Positions 1-10,911 of a stretch of 64,000 nucleotides of DNA are shown in pieces (position 1 is the first letter of the stretch; every line of letters starts with the position of its first letter). Origin of the DNA: Melanocharis versteri. Its lineage: Eukaryota > Chordata > Aves > Passeriformes > Melanocharitidae. The stretch lies in assembly GCA_013397845.1 (NCBI GenBank), contig VZTG01001555.1, positions 1,118,787-1,182,786 of the forward strand. The letters run 5' to 3'. The notes beneath the pieces are model-generated. The model was not told the DNA's origin, did no database searches, and saw only the letters and a program-made list of their open reading frames with translations. The translations under genes and the position numbers were made by a program.

Positions 1-3000
1 CAGCAAGTGATTGCACCAAGAACAGTCATCTGTATGATGCTACCACATAAAAGGAAAACGTGGCTTCAAGGCATACCAGGTCCATTTTGTCCATTGAGGA
101 AAGGACAGAACAGAATAGAATTTTAATATTTTCTTGAGGATATTGGTGGTACTTCATCTGCATTACTGTGAAAAGGTTAGTTTTCTGTTTAAGACAGATT
201 AATTTAATTTAATTTGGGTAAGTGATCTGAAAGGCCTAAAAACCCTAGGGAAATAAAGAGCACAGCTACTTAGAGGAAACTAAAAGCATTTGACTTGTTT
301 ACTATGGAAAAAAAAAGGTTGAGGGGTAAATATGTGCTTACTCTCCATTAATATTGCACAGATGTTCCCAACAGGTGGAGAAATGATCCATTTGAATTAA
401 ATGACAATTGTAATTATACAAATAAAAATATCCGCTCTAAGTTCATAAATAATAATCATAAAGTTAAAATAAACTAAAAGTGAGTTTGAATCGCAGTAAG
501 AGATAGAAGAGCTTTATTTTAAGTGTTGGGTTCAATGAACATTTGTGAATTTTGAAGCTACGTTCCCTTCCCATCAATTTCTTAGCATTGAGCACCTTCA
601 AGCTGCATGTGAGAGAGAATGTGAAGGCCAAACAAACACAGACCCAGAGCTAAGAATTCCGTGGATCCAGGGTTCAAGAAGTCAGGAGTACAAAAGCTGA
701 AACCATCAGAGTGGGATCTCATGATCTGCTCATGAAAATATGTTCTTGTCAGCGTCACTGCTGGTATTAAAAGACAATTTTGCCAAGCGGTTTCAGAAAC
801 AGGTTTCTGCACTGTAGTTTTGTAAGAGATGGATTCCATCACAGGAGACAGCTATCCTGGATCCCAGTGGACAGGAATAATAATAGGGGAGGAATGAAGA
901 AAGAGGACTGGTGTGGCCAAAGAGAGGAAGAATAACTGAAAACAGCATTTAACATTGGGGATAACTCACCTTCAGCTGTATCACAGAGATATGGAGTGAA
1001 GGCTATGGAAAGGGAAAGAGCATGGAAAAAAACTACAGGACTTGCTTATATTGCTGAACATGTTTATTTAGTAGACAGATGAATACCAAAATTATAACTC
1101 TATATGCAGGATTGTTTATTTTGTACCGATGTACATATGAGAAGCATTGTCCATCTCTAGAGCCACATACACATTAGACAGAACTAAACATGCAAATACA
1201 CCAATGTTCCTACAGGTAAAAGAAACATGAGTTTTGATTTAATTTGTGTTGCAACGGCACCTTGCTATTCAAATGGAAATCAGAGTCTCATTGTGTGTGT
1301 TAGCTGTTATATATAGAAAAGAAAATAGCGGAGAGGGTGAGGAGGGCTGACAAAATGCACTAAAAATACCACTAATGCATTCTTTGGCAATGCACCAAGG
1401 TTAATATTAATATTCTGCCAAAAGTCAAAGGGTCCCAAGTCTTCATTACTCTTTGAAATGATATTGAGTTAATGTGCCTAATTCTCACTTCTCAGCGATT
1501 TTATGCTGGCTTTAGGGCTGGTGAAGTATAAATGGTTTGCTTTATCTCTGTCATCTGGGAGATGCCTTGCTGGTTCCCACCTTCTGGAGTGCTTTCCTGC
1601 CAGGTTCTTATCCCAGCCCGTAATGTTATGTTTATAGCTATGGCTATACAAAAGTATCTTTAAAGTTCTTAAAAGCATCTAGTGGTTTTGATTTACTTGA
1701 TGCACCTTCAGGATACTTGATCATGCAGCAGTGGTTGTTGAGCTCATGTAAACTTTAACACTTCGAAAGTTCAGCGCCTTAAAAGCTGCCTTCAACTGGG
1801 CATGTTTAATTGAAGACACACAAAATCAATAATTGTTTTTGAAAATTCAGAACACATTTGACATTTCAAATAGAAAGACAAGCTAATTTACTTTTATTAT
1901 TTCCACATACAAAGTTTTATTTAATTTTGTAGTGTGTTAGATGAAATTACTCTCCTCCCAAATTAGAACAGATAAAAGCATTAATTTCTGCAAATTAAAT
2001 CACTTTGAGAGATCAGAAGTTGCTCAGCCTCTCGCAGAAAGACTGGGTGCAGTTATGTAAGACAAGCATGTTGATTCATACCAATTATGATATGCATTAC
2101 TTGGAAGAGTCTCCACAGATTTCCCCAAAACCAAATCTGAACGTGGGAAAGAGGCCTCTGTATGATCTGAAACAATCATTCTGTTGTAAGCCTGGCAAAA
2201 TTCCCATGTTTGAGGAGTGAATGAGCAATGTCCAGAAGCACCGATCTTACCCATTCTTTATTTCTCTCCTTCTGAACATAATATGTACCAGCCCAAAAGC
2301 TAATGGGTCATTTTATTTCACTCCATTCTTGCACCTCCCATTATATAACAGCATTAGAATTTACTTTTGGTCATGCTTTAATTTTAAGGAGAGTGATGCC
2401 TAATTACATTGTTTCCAGTTATCAGATCTCTCTGTAAAGTCCAGAACAGAATAATGTTGTCCCGGAAAAACTACTAAAGTCCTGTATTGCTTTCTGAAGG
2501 TAAGATTACTTCTTGTGCTACAGAAGTGGGCAGAGCTGGTTAATTTATTCTTTATACACCTGTGACTTATTTGAAGTCCCAAACTCTCATCCAAGAAAAA
2601 TCTCTCATTAGCTTCTTCAAAGGGAACCGAGTGCTCATGATGCTATAGCTCTTCCTTCTTTCTTCAATCATCTGGATGTCTTCCTGTCATAACCGTTCCC
2701 CTAACTCCATCTTTTTCTTCTTTGGCAAGTTCTATCTCCTTTCATGCCATTTTTCTTCATCATTTCACTTTCTACTGCATTCACTCCCCTTGCAAGTAAA
2801 GATGCATCGTTTCTTGTTTGCTCAGAGAGGAAAACTGCAAGTCCACCTGCTTTCCCATCTTCTTTCATTGTCAGAGGCTAAGGGCTCCCAAGTACTGCCT
2901 TAGCTCTCCACCACTTTCCCATCCCCTCTATCACTCCACCCACATCAGTTTTCAGGCCTCTTCCACTCTGCTTCCTCTTTAAGAAATTTTACCTGAGAAG

Positions 3001-3585
3001 ACTTCTGTGGACATTTACCCTCTAAGAGCCATCTCTCCCTGACGTAAAACTAAGAACTGGCAATTTGAAAGGTATTTAATCTTGGGAAGATTATGTAGAA
3101 GGAATTCCCTGCTATTCTCCGCAGTACTTATCGAAGATAAAGAGATCGTTGGGACAGGGTCAATGACATCACATTAAGGATGATCCTAGAAGTAGATCAA
3201 TTAGTAGGTATTTGAACTAGATAAGGCGACGTTTGTCCTTTTTTTTTTTTTTTTCCCAACAGTCCTAGGGTGCCACAGAGTACTTTGATCAGTATCTTGA
3301 AACTTACACTTCCAGGCATCACTCTCTTCCAGTCCAAACCCTCTCCTTTGCTGTAGTTTGGGCGAAGGGAACATTTCAGAAGAGAGCCCCTCTCTTTCTC
3401 CCCCCGGACGGGATTTGATGCCTAGGGCTGGCCGTCCTCTCCAGCGAGAGCCTGTTCCCCGGGCGCTTCCTCGCCCCGGAGTCCAGGCGCGGATCCCTCG
3501 GGAACGCGCCTTCCCCCGGCGCCGAGGGGGCCGGGAGAGCGCCGGTGAGTCACGGTGGGTCCCGCGGGACTCTCTGCCCCGCCGT

Positions 3586-3641
3586 GGCGCTGCGCTGCGC
3601 CCAGCCCCGCTGCGCTCCGCTGCGCTCCGCTGCGCTCACCC
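3586..3641. repeat. Short decamer array in CpG island
   Basis: Imperfect tandem copies of CTGCGCTCCG (variants with CCCAGCCC) run through this interval. It is a GC-rich minisatellite seed with no coding sense. Confidence 0.7.
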
Positions 3642-4065
3642 GGGGCAGAGCCCAGCGCTGCCCGGCGGCCGCGGTCCCGCTGGGGGCACGCAGGGCTCCG
3701 GCTCCGGGGCGTGCCGGCACCACCGGCCTCGGCACGGCTCTGCTTCTCTCGGTAGCGGCTTGGTGCCCTGGCACGGGCAGCACAAGCACAAGCGCAAGGA
3801 GCGGCAGCTGCCTCCCCACGTCTTCCCTCTCTCAGCCAAAGCACCCTTGCAGACGTTCTCAAGTTCGGTGCTGCTCGGTGGGGTGTGATCGCTCAGCCCC
3901 AGGTAAACGGGACTCGCCGGCATCCCCCGCCTGCAGTTCGACATGCAGCGATTGGGCAGCGCAAGACTTACCCCTCCACAAACTGCTTCTGCCTCTAAGT
4001 GCGATTTAACTTAAAGCAAGGGCGAACGAGCGCCTACTCCCCGTTAGCAGGAGCTCTAGTCACCG

Positions 4066-4071
4066 CACGTG
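4066..4071. promoter_or_regulatory. CACGTG E-box (intron 1)
   Basis: Perfect CACGTG, the canonical bHLH site (CLOCK:BMAL1, USF, MYC class), about 1.25 kb inside intron 1. Seen as sequence only; binding is not shown. Confidence 0.35.
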
Positions 4072-4616
4072 AGACACGACAGCGCTTGAGAAGCGACACT
4101 GGTTAGAAAAACCCCAAACCAACACCCCCTCCACCCCCAGGAGAAACAAGTCAGCAGCTCTCCCTGCTTGCCCGTGGCAAGGGAGCACCCACTGACACAG
4201 AGGACGGATAGCAGAGCCCCTCTGGCTCCGAGTGCGGGGCACGCAGTGCTTCGGACTTCTGCCAGCTCCCAGCAAAGTTTGGTTACCCCGACCTGCGTGC
4301 GCACGGCAAAACGAGGGCACTCGAGTCTCGGAGGAGTGAGCAGTTCCGGGAACAGCTAGGTACTACGAGAACTGTAGTAGATACACCACAATGCAGGGGG
4401 TAGCACTTTATACTGCACCGACACTCAGCATCCAGCCGAGCGCCGGTGCGCCCAGCTCTGCGCGTCAGGGAACAGCCGGCTCCCTCGACGGGGGGAGCCG
4501 GAGGGGGTGTAGGATCCGCACGCAGCGGGACGTGAGCGAATCAGGGAAGTTGGCCAGGAGGCAAATCCGAGAAGTTGGTGCCTAACTACGTAACTACAGA
4601 GTTTTGTAGTTGGAAA

Positions 4617-4622
4617 CACGTG
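4617..4622. promoter_or_regulatory. CACGTG E-box (intron 1, nearer exon)
   Basis: Second perfect CACGTG, about 0.7 kb downstream of the exon 1 donor, in the context AACACGTGTA. Confidence 0.35.
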
Positions 4623-5321
4623 TAACCAGCCCGGCAGAGATGAGGAGAGAAAACCAGTAACTTTAGCAAGTAAAAGCCGCAGAACAACATTCTAGCACAC
4701 ACAAGGAGAAACTAGAGACACGATTCAAAGAAAACACCCCACTTTATTTGTTGCGTTCTGGTTGAAGGATATGCGGTAAGGAGACAAGAAGACGATTTCG
4801 TGAAAGACTACCGTGAACTCTGATGCAGTCTCCAGAGAGCGGGCTGAGCTGCTTCCCCCCGCACGCACGGCACCGCATCTTTAGGACTCTTGAGCAAGTT
4901 TTAAAAGCTCCTCCTTCATTCGTCCGACCACTTTGGGCACGCTTTTTGTCCCCGGTATTTTGAGCGGATGGCACCGATTCCCCTCCTCGGGAGCTCCATA
5001 GAGACCACATAATGCCTCATTAGGAACCACGGAACGGCCTGCATTCCCGGACGGCGGGCAGGACGGAGCCCGAGGGGAGCGCGGGGGCGGTGCGCTGGGA
5101 AGGCTGACTGTGAGCGCCCGAGGGTCCCTGCACACACTACAGGGCAAGCACCAATGGTTGGGGCTCTGGTCCCCCGACTTCAGCGGGCGGCCCGCCCGGA
5201 CTCGGCAAGCGGGCTGGACTCCTCAGGACACCTGGAAGCGAGGACCAGGATGCCCGCGGGACTCCGGGCGCTCGCTACTCCCTGCTGCCGCCGGGGCAGG
5301 GTGCGGGGGTCAAGCCCTTAC

Positions 5322-5439
5322 CTGAGTTCCGAAGCTTGCGGTTCTTGAAGACGGAGAGGATGACCAGGAGGTTGCCCAGGATGTCCACCACGGTGGTGAA
5401 GATCAGCACGCTGGACAGCACCGGCACCACCCANGCCAT
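5322..5439 (-). CDS. MTNR1B: Melatonin receptor 1B, first coding exon (partial, N-terminus missing)
   Basis: Reading the minus strand from the ATG at 5439, the exon encodes 39 residues starting MAWVVPVLSS and ending FKNRKLRNS, then one base of a split codon before a consensus donor (CAG|GTAAG at 5322/5321). It covers transmembrane helix 1, with the class A GPCR GN motif in LGNLLVILSV, and the first intracellular loop. Melatonin receptors are known to break their coding sequence at this point, after KLRN. The pattern WVxPxLSxVLIxTT and NRKLRN fits the MTNR1B type better than MTNR1A or the Mel1c/GPR50 type, from recalled family features. The product is a Gi-coupled plasma-membrane receptor for melatonin. 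Oddity: the family has roughly 25-45 extracellular residues with an N-glycosylation site before the tryptophan; here codon 2 contains an undetermined base (5434) and an in-frame stop lies near 5530, so the ATG at 5439 may be accidental. The family call is strong; the subtype is less so. Confidence 0.82.
5434..5434. other. Single undetermined base, likely contig join
   Basis: A lone n within the receptor exon, exactly one codon before the conserved tryptophan, in very GC-rich sequence. The conserved protein reads well on one side and not at all on the other. That suggests a join over missing sequence rather than one ambiguous base. Confidence 0.55.
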
Positions 5440-6027
5440 CCCCGGTGACAGCTTGCGTGGCCGGAGAGCCGCGGGGACAGGCGAGGGCGGCGGAGAAGCC
5501 CCTGTCCCAAAGCGCTGGTCCCACCGCCGGGCTCAGCCGCGAACATCCGCCGCGGGGAGAGCGCTTGTTTGGGGGTTGTTTGTATATTGGTTCGGGGGGG
5601 TTGGTTTGGTTGTTTTTTCCCTGCCCCGCGGCTCGGTCCGCGCTGTTCCCGGCAGCGCAAGGCCAGCGCTCCCCCTCCCTCTCTCGCCGGCAGGCATGCG
5701 GTGCGCCCAGACGGGTGTTCCTGGCACATTCCTCCCGCCGGCCTGGCAGCGGATCTGAGGGGGTTGTACGCTGCCTTCGCCGTGGCCTTGTGCTTTGTGT
5801 TTGAACACGGCGGTCTGTCAGGTCGAGACTAAGGGCAGCGCCCGCAGGGCGATAACTGCGAGCGCCACGGGCGGGACGTGCCCGCGCCGATGCTGCTTCG
5901 GAAGCTGCGCGCGTTCCGCGGGATTTTCCTTTCGAGCTGCAGGGCAGACAGAAGGGCATCGACGGGCTTCGCTCTGAAATTACGCTTGGAACATGTAGTT
6001 TCCTTTGGGCCCTCAAAGTGACAGATA

Positions 6028-6056
6028 CCATATGCTCATTTGCATTAAATAAATAA
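6028..6056 (-). promoter_or_regulatory. Octamer / homeodomain-like AT-rich block upstream of MTNR1B
   Basis: A compact AT-rich island in the CpG-rich flank, about 600 bp upstream of the exon. It contains CATATG (6029-6034), a perfect octamer ATTTGCAT (6038-6045; ATGCAAAT on the minus strand) and then TTAAATAAAT. Octamers bind POU-domain factors. A promoter-proximal role is inferred from position only. Confidence 0.35.
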
Positions 6057-6128
6057 GCGAGGCGCGTGGGACGGAGGAGGGCAGAGCCCGCGTGTCGCCG
6101 TGCCTGGCTGCCGGCGTGGCACAGCCGC

Positions 6129-6134
6129 CACGTG
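6129..6134. promoter_or_regulatory. CACGTG E-box (upstream flank)
   Basis: Third perfect CACGTG of the island, about 690 bp upstream of the exon, in the context GCCACGTGCC. Confidence 0.35.
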
Positions 6135-6240
6135 CCGCTGGCACTGTGACACCGGGCCCACGCAGCGGGTGCCGGCAATTAGGGCTGCTCTCAGCAGACG
6201 TAACTCGGGGGGGTGGCGGGGGTTTGTGCCCTACTTCACG

Positions 6241-9200
6241 TTGTTTTCAGGCCATCCAGGCCACGCTGTATCGTTGTCCTGCTTTCAAAGGAAGGTATGC
6301 CCCTCAGATTTTCAATTATTAGATCCTGAGGTAACCTGCCTTGTGGAGTTAGTTTGGAAAAACAGGACAAGTTTCTGTCTTTTCTAACGGCAAATAACTT
6401 ATTGTGGCACATTGCTTCTTTGAGACTTATGTCTCCACAAATGTGCACCAGTATAATCAAAATGCTAAAATTTACTGTGTGGACCTTTATTTTTGTCAAA
6501 TTAGAAATAGTTTATTGTTGTTCAATTTGAATTCCTAGTCAATTTTGGATATACTGAAGAAGTCCTGGTTGGAATGAACATAGAATCATGCATGTGGATT
6601 TTTGTGCCAGTCTTATTTACACTGATTTAAAAAAGAAAACAACCCTGCTTCAGATGCTTTCTGTTTAATGTAGGCAATACATAAGGCATCATGATCCTTT
6701 TCGAACTACAGATGGAGTTATCACGGCTTCCTAGCTTGAACCAAAGAAGAACTTTCTTCTGAGAATGATCACTCCTGAATAGTTATTTTGCAGTTCTGCC
6801 ATTGGACAGTAATAATTGCACACTTGACAGGACAGGCTCATTCTTGATAGAAGCGAAAGTTCACTTAATTTTTCTTTTTCTTTCTCCAGAAATTGAAAAG
6901 GTAGTTGATCCGAATGCCTGTTTTCTGTATTCATCAGTGCAGAGGAGGATTTTTCTCTAGTGAATAATGATCTACCTTTAAGAATAGCTTTTGTGTTACA
7001 GTGTTTCCCTTTATCTGCCTCTGTTCCAATTTCCCTTTTCAGAAAGTTGTTATCCTCACTGCCCATTATCTATGTACTACTCTAGACTTATGGACTTGTT
7101 ATGGAAAACTTACACGTATTATCATTTATTTTCATGCCTGAGGCTCTTTCTGGGCATCTTTCCAGAATCTGTGTAAGTGCTTTCAGGAGAACTGTACCAT
7201 TTTGCTGTCTGTCATTACTACAGGATTTATCTTTAACTGTTTGTCAAAAGCTTAAACTGCCCCTGAGCATAAACGTGGCTTTTCAAGGTAGGCTTTGCTC
7301 CTGGCATTATCCAGGTTTGCAGTTTGTCCCCACAAGAGGAACAGTGTATTTCTCCCTGTCACACACAATTGTTATGTACCATCGCTCACTTTGTTTTATA
7401 ACTCCCAAAAGTGTGCCAAGTGATTTAGAGAAAAATTAGAAAGCTATGGCCTGAGCTTGGCCTGAAGTATGAGCCTGCTACAAAATGTGAAACAGAGTAA
7501 GTGTTCTGGCTTTGGAACAAGAGTCTGACTTTTGTGGATGCACCGGCATTTGATAGTAGAAAAACAAGCAGGTAGGAATAAAACTGGTACCTTTCCTGCC
7601 TCAGCAACCTGTAAAGAGCATGTTCTTCATCTGCTCTGAATTCCCACTCTCTTCATTTGCGTCAGTGATATAGATCTGAATTATTATTTAGAGTTGTCTA
7701 GAAAAGGATAAATTATAAATGTTAATTTTGTTTGCTTTGTAAAATGATTGATTAAGCTGCATTAAACAATCTGTGGATGATCTTACTCAGCTTTTTAGTA
7801 GCTTTATTTCAAATTAACCAAATTCTCTTTGGAAGTGAAACGAGTATTTAAGCCTATTGATTGTTGCAGTTAATATGAAATAACTCATTGCAGAAAGCCC
7901 TCCATCTGAAAGTAGGAGATACATTCTTCACAGTTGGATTGCTAAGACCTTTATATTTTAAATTTTGGGGAAATTTTCTTCTATGTCTAGGAAAATTAAC
8001 TGTGTCTAGCATTTCTTTTAGAAAGCAATCTAAAGTGTTCTAAAGCCAAACACTATTTGTGTTGTAGGGTAAGACCAGGAACTGCCTGAATGGTGGGACA
8101 ATCAAATATTCCATGAATTGCTCTGCTGCCTGAGGCTGAACTCTCTTGTTTGTCTTTTTTTTTTTCGTTCTGAAGACAAATGACTGCTTCCTAGAGATAC
8201 ATTCAAGTACTTTGTGATTTGTTGATTTTACTTTCTGAATCTGTAATTGGTCACAGAATTCAAAACTTTTCATGAGCACAGATGAAATTTCAGGACAGAG
8301 GATCCTTTTGGCAAAATCTCTTGAATTTCAGGTATTCTACAGAAGAAGAAATTATATCTCCTCTATGTTTGCATTTCTACAAAACCAAGGGGCTCTTAGA
8401 GCTAAAATGCACAGTCTCCAAATAGTGTTCCTACTTTTAACTATCTCAGTTTGAGTTGACTGTTATCACAGTGTACACTGTGGCAGGGGCTGGAGTTTTA
8501 TACCTTTTATACCTCTTCCATTTCTATACAATTTGGGTTTTTTTTATATAGGTCTCTCCATAGTTTTAAGTCAGCCTGAGCCCACTGTTCAAATGAAAGT
8601 CTGTTTTCTTGTCCACTGCTGTGCTGAGCTGGTACAAAAAAGGTGTATTTTCTCTAATCAAGAAGGGTCTTTCTTTTCTGTAGGAACAGAAAATTCAGTT
8701 ATTAACATTTTCTGGTCTGGTTTTAATCTTTTTCCATGCAATGTTAATACTTCTAATGTAGAAATCAAAGCCTTTGTTAGAGGAAGGTTATTTTGTTGTC
8801 CATAATTTTCCAACCTTTTTTTACCTGCTGGAAATTGCCCATAAAATGAGATCTACCATCCGAGTCTCAATAATTTATTGGTGTTTTAGTCATGCTGAAT
8901 TTCCATGGCACATAACAGGATCCTTCTGCTGTGAATTTTCAATAAAAAGCGTCACCCATTTTTGAAGCTTTAATCAATAGATTGGACAAAACAAAGATGT
9001 GGAGTGGAGAGGGATTTAGGTTGAGTACATCTCAGCCTAAGGGAGAGAGAGAGATTGAGATCTACTTGAGAAGGACTGTGCACATTCACTGCACTGTGAT
9101 CACTGGATGGGTGTGGGACGTAGGTGGAATAGATAACCTTGTGCGTGTCTTTCTGCTGAAACTGAAGAGGAGCTCTGAGGATCAGCTTAGACCAGATACT

Positions 9201-10911
9201 GCAGTGTGAGGTGATTAAAGGGGGCTCTTGCTTGGGGAAGATTACTCCAAGCGTCATTGCAGGACTAAAACTACACATCAGATCTCTTGATTCGGATTCA
9301 GTGTCGAATTTCAAAACATTTCAAGGCCATCCTATCTCTAGATGTGCTCTCCTATTCCACTTTCCCCACTGTTTAGTGTAAGTACGTATATGTATATATG
9401 TACTTTGTTTACAATATATGTATATATGTACTTTGTTTACAATATATGTACACACACTCTGTGTATACCACAAGCTGCTGTTGCTACTCCTCTCCTGGGA
9501 CTGTTCTGCCACTTTGTGTTGTGCTTTCCTAATACACAAGTGCAAGCTGGAATGGAAGAAACTGATTTTCATTCATGACCTCAACTAATATTTGAACTTA
9601 CATTTTTCAGAGGTGAAAGGCTAATTCCCTAATCCCGCATAACCCTATGACTAATCCTTTTTAAGATGGAAACCAGAGCCAGAAGAACATAATTGGTTTA
9701 TATTATTAGAGAGAGCTACCACAATCCCTATGTTTATGTAGCATTCAGGTGCTGTTATCTCTGTCCTTCAGCTTGTTTTCTGCAAGCAGCTGCTAGTTTT
9801 GTCACAGCCAGAAGGCCTAGACGGGCTGGGGAGGGAGCGATGCACTGGCAATCAGGAGGCTCTGAAGTCTGGTGGTGACTGTCCCATGAATCTATCACAG
9901 GACTGGGTCTAACCAACTAATTTTGTTTCTTTGTCTCTTTTGTCACATTAAAATGAAGCTACGGAAAGTCTGTTATGTACTTCTTGGAAGGGAATTGAGA
10001 GTGAATTTGTAAATGTTTTAAAATAAATTTAATTTTGCTGTGCAGCTTATTGTCTTTTGTTTAAGTTAATGCAAAGCTGTCACGAATGGTCTAAGCTGCA
10101 TAAAAACAAGCCCGTAGCTCTCTGCCAATACCAGCAGTAACAGATGGTCTGCTTCACAGGGTTGACCATGCATTCGACATGAGCTGAAATTTGGAACCAA
10201 GGAATAATTTGGTTTGGTTAATCAAATGAATTCAAAACTTAAATACAACTTTTTTATAAAGATAGAGGTCGGGTTTCATTCTTCAGCACCAGTTTGCACC
10301 AGTGTTGTCCCCAAGACAGTATGAACTGTGCTGTCCTGAGCTTTCTCGTGGTGTCCAGGTATCAACTGAGATGTGAGGTATCACCTGAGATCAGTCAGGT
10401 GGCTGATACAACATACACAAAACAGTTACAACTGCCTTTTTCCCAAAGGAGTGGAAGTCTGGCTCCTCTACCTAGCTCTCAATTTTCACAAAACGTCTGG
10501 AAGTATAACAGCCCCAAAGCTCGAGGCCACTACTCAAATCTGGTGCAATTTAACAAAAGTTTAAAAGTTGTTGGGAGGGGCTAAGAATAGGCCAGATATG
10601 TTAATAGAAGGCCTGATTATCTTAAGTCCAATTTTCACGGGAAGTTTAGGTTACAGTGGTTCTGTAATAGGACACTTCCATTAAGACTACCAAGAGCTGT
10701 ACCCACTTGTTGTTCCTCTCACATTTATTCTTCTGTGCCCGGAAAATAAGAACTGGGACTGGAGCTGGAACATGATGGACCCCTGGAAATGAAATATGAG
10801 TCAGACTTGGTGATTGCTTGATTAGAATATATAATTTTCTCATATCCACCATCACGCCAACCAAATTACGTCCTGAGCTGAATTTGTTTTCCCACTATTA
10901 CCTATGATTCA
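6241..10911. other. Intergenic, no gene recognised
   Basis: AT-rich sequence upstream of MTNR1B. The only open frames are short, codon-random and without family signatures. No CR1 or LTR fragment is recognised. The one structured piece is the 28 bp duplication at 9387-9450. Confidence 0.6.
9387..9450. repeat. 28 bp tandem duplication
   Basis: Two exact 28 bp units (9387-9414 and 9415-9442), each made of TATATGTATATATG followed by TACTTTGTTTACAA, then 8 bases of a third unit. This is a simple slippage or short tandem duplication. Confidence 0.9.

Larger units (their letters stand above)
1..5321 (-). other. MTNR1B: MTNR1B intron 1, promoter-proximal part
   Basis: This stretch lies downstream (minus-strand sense) of the splice donor that ends exon 1. 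No second melatonin receptor exon (TM2-TM7) is readable on either strand, so exon 2 must lie beyond the left window edge. Bases 1-3390 are AT-rich with no recognised repeat or exon. About 2676-2960 is pyrimidine-rich on the plus strand, and there is a T17-type run near 3239-3255. The right 1.9 kb is the CpG island described separately. Known for the family: melatonin receptor genes have one long intron after the first intracellular loop, which fits what is seen here. Confidence 0.7.
3390..6240. promoter_or_regulatory. CpG island around MTNR1B exon 1
   Basis: GC and CpG content rise sharply at about 3390 and fall again near 6240, against AT-rich flanks. The densest parts are about 3420-3760, 5030-5300 and 5440-5900. 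The receptor exon sits in the right half, so the island covers its promoter (to the right) and roughly 1.9 kb of intron 1 (to the left). Many overlapping open frames exist on both strands, as expected of GC-rich DNA; none shows a recognisable domain. Inference: this is the promoter island of MTNR1B. The part inside the intron may hold a further regulatory element or an antisense start. Confidence 0.8.

Noticed and set aside
3358..3888. 176-codon open frame in the CpG island, with other long frames overlapping on both strands
   Set aside because: It begins at a non-ATG codon, is rich in P, R, G, A and S as GC-rich non-coding DNA always is, overlaps equally long frames in the other five phases and contains no domain.
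5318..6178. 286-codon minus-strand frame covering the receptor exon
   Set aside because: It is out of frame with the conserved receptor sequence and runs through the splice donor; the true frame is the one giving LGNLLVILSV.
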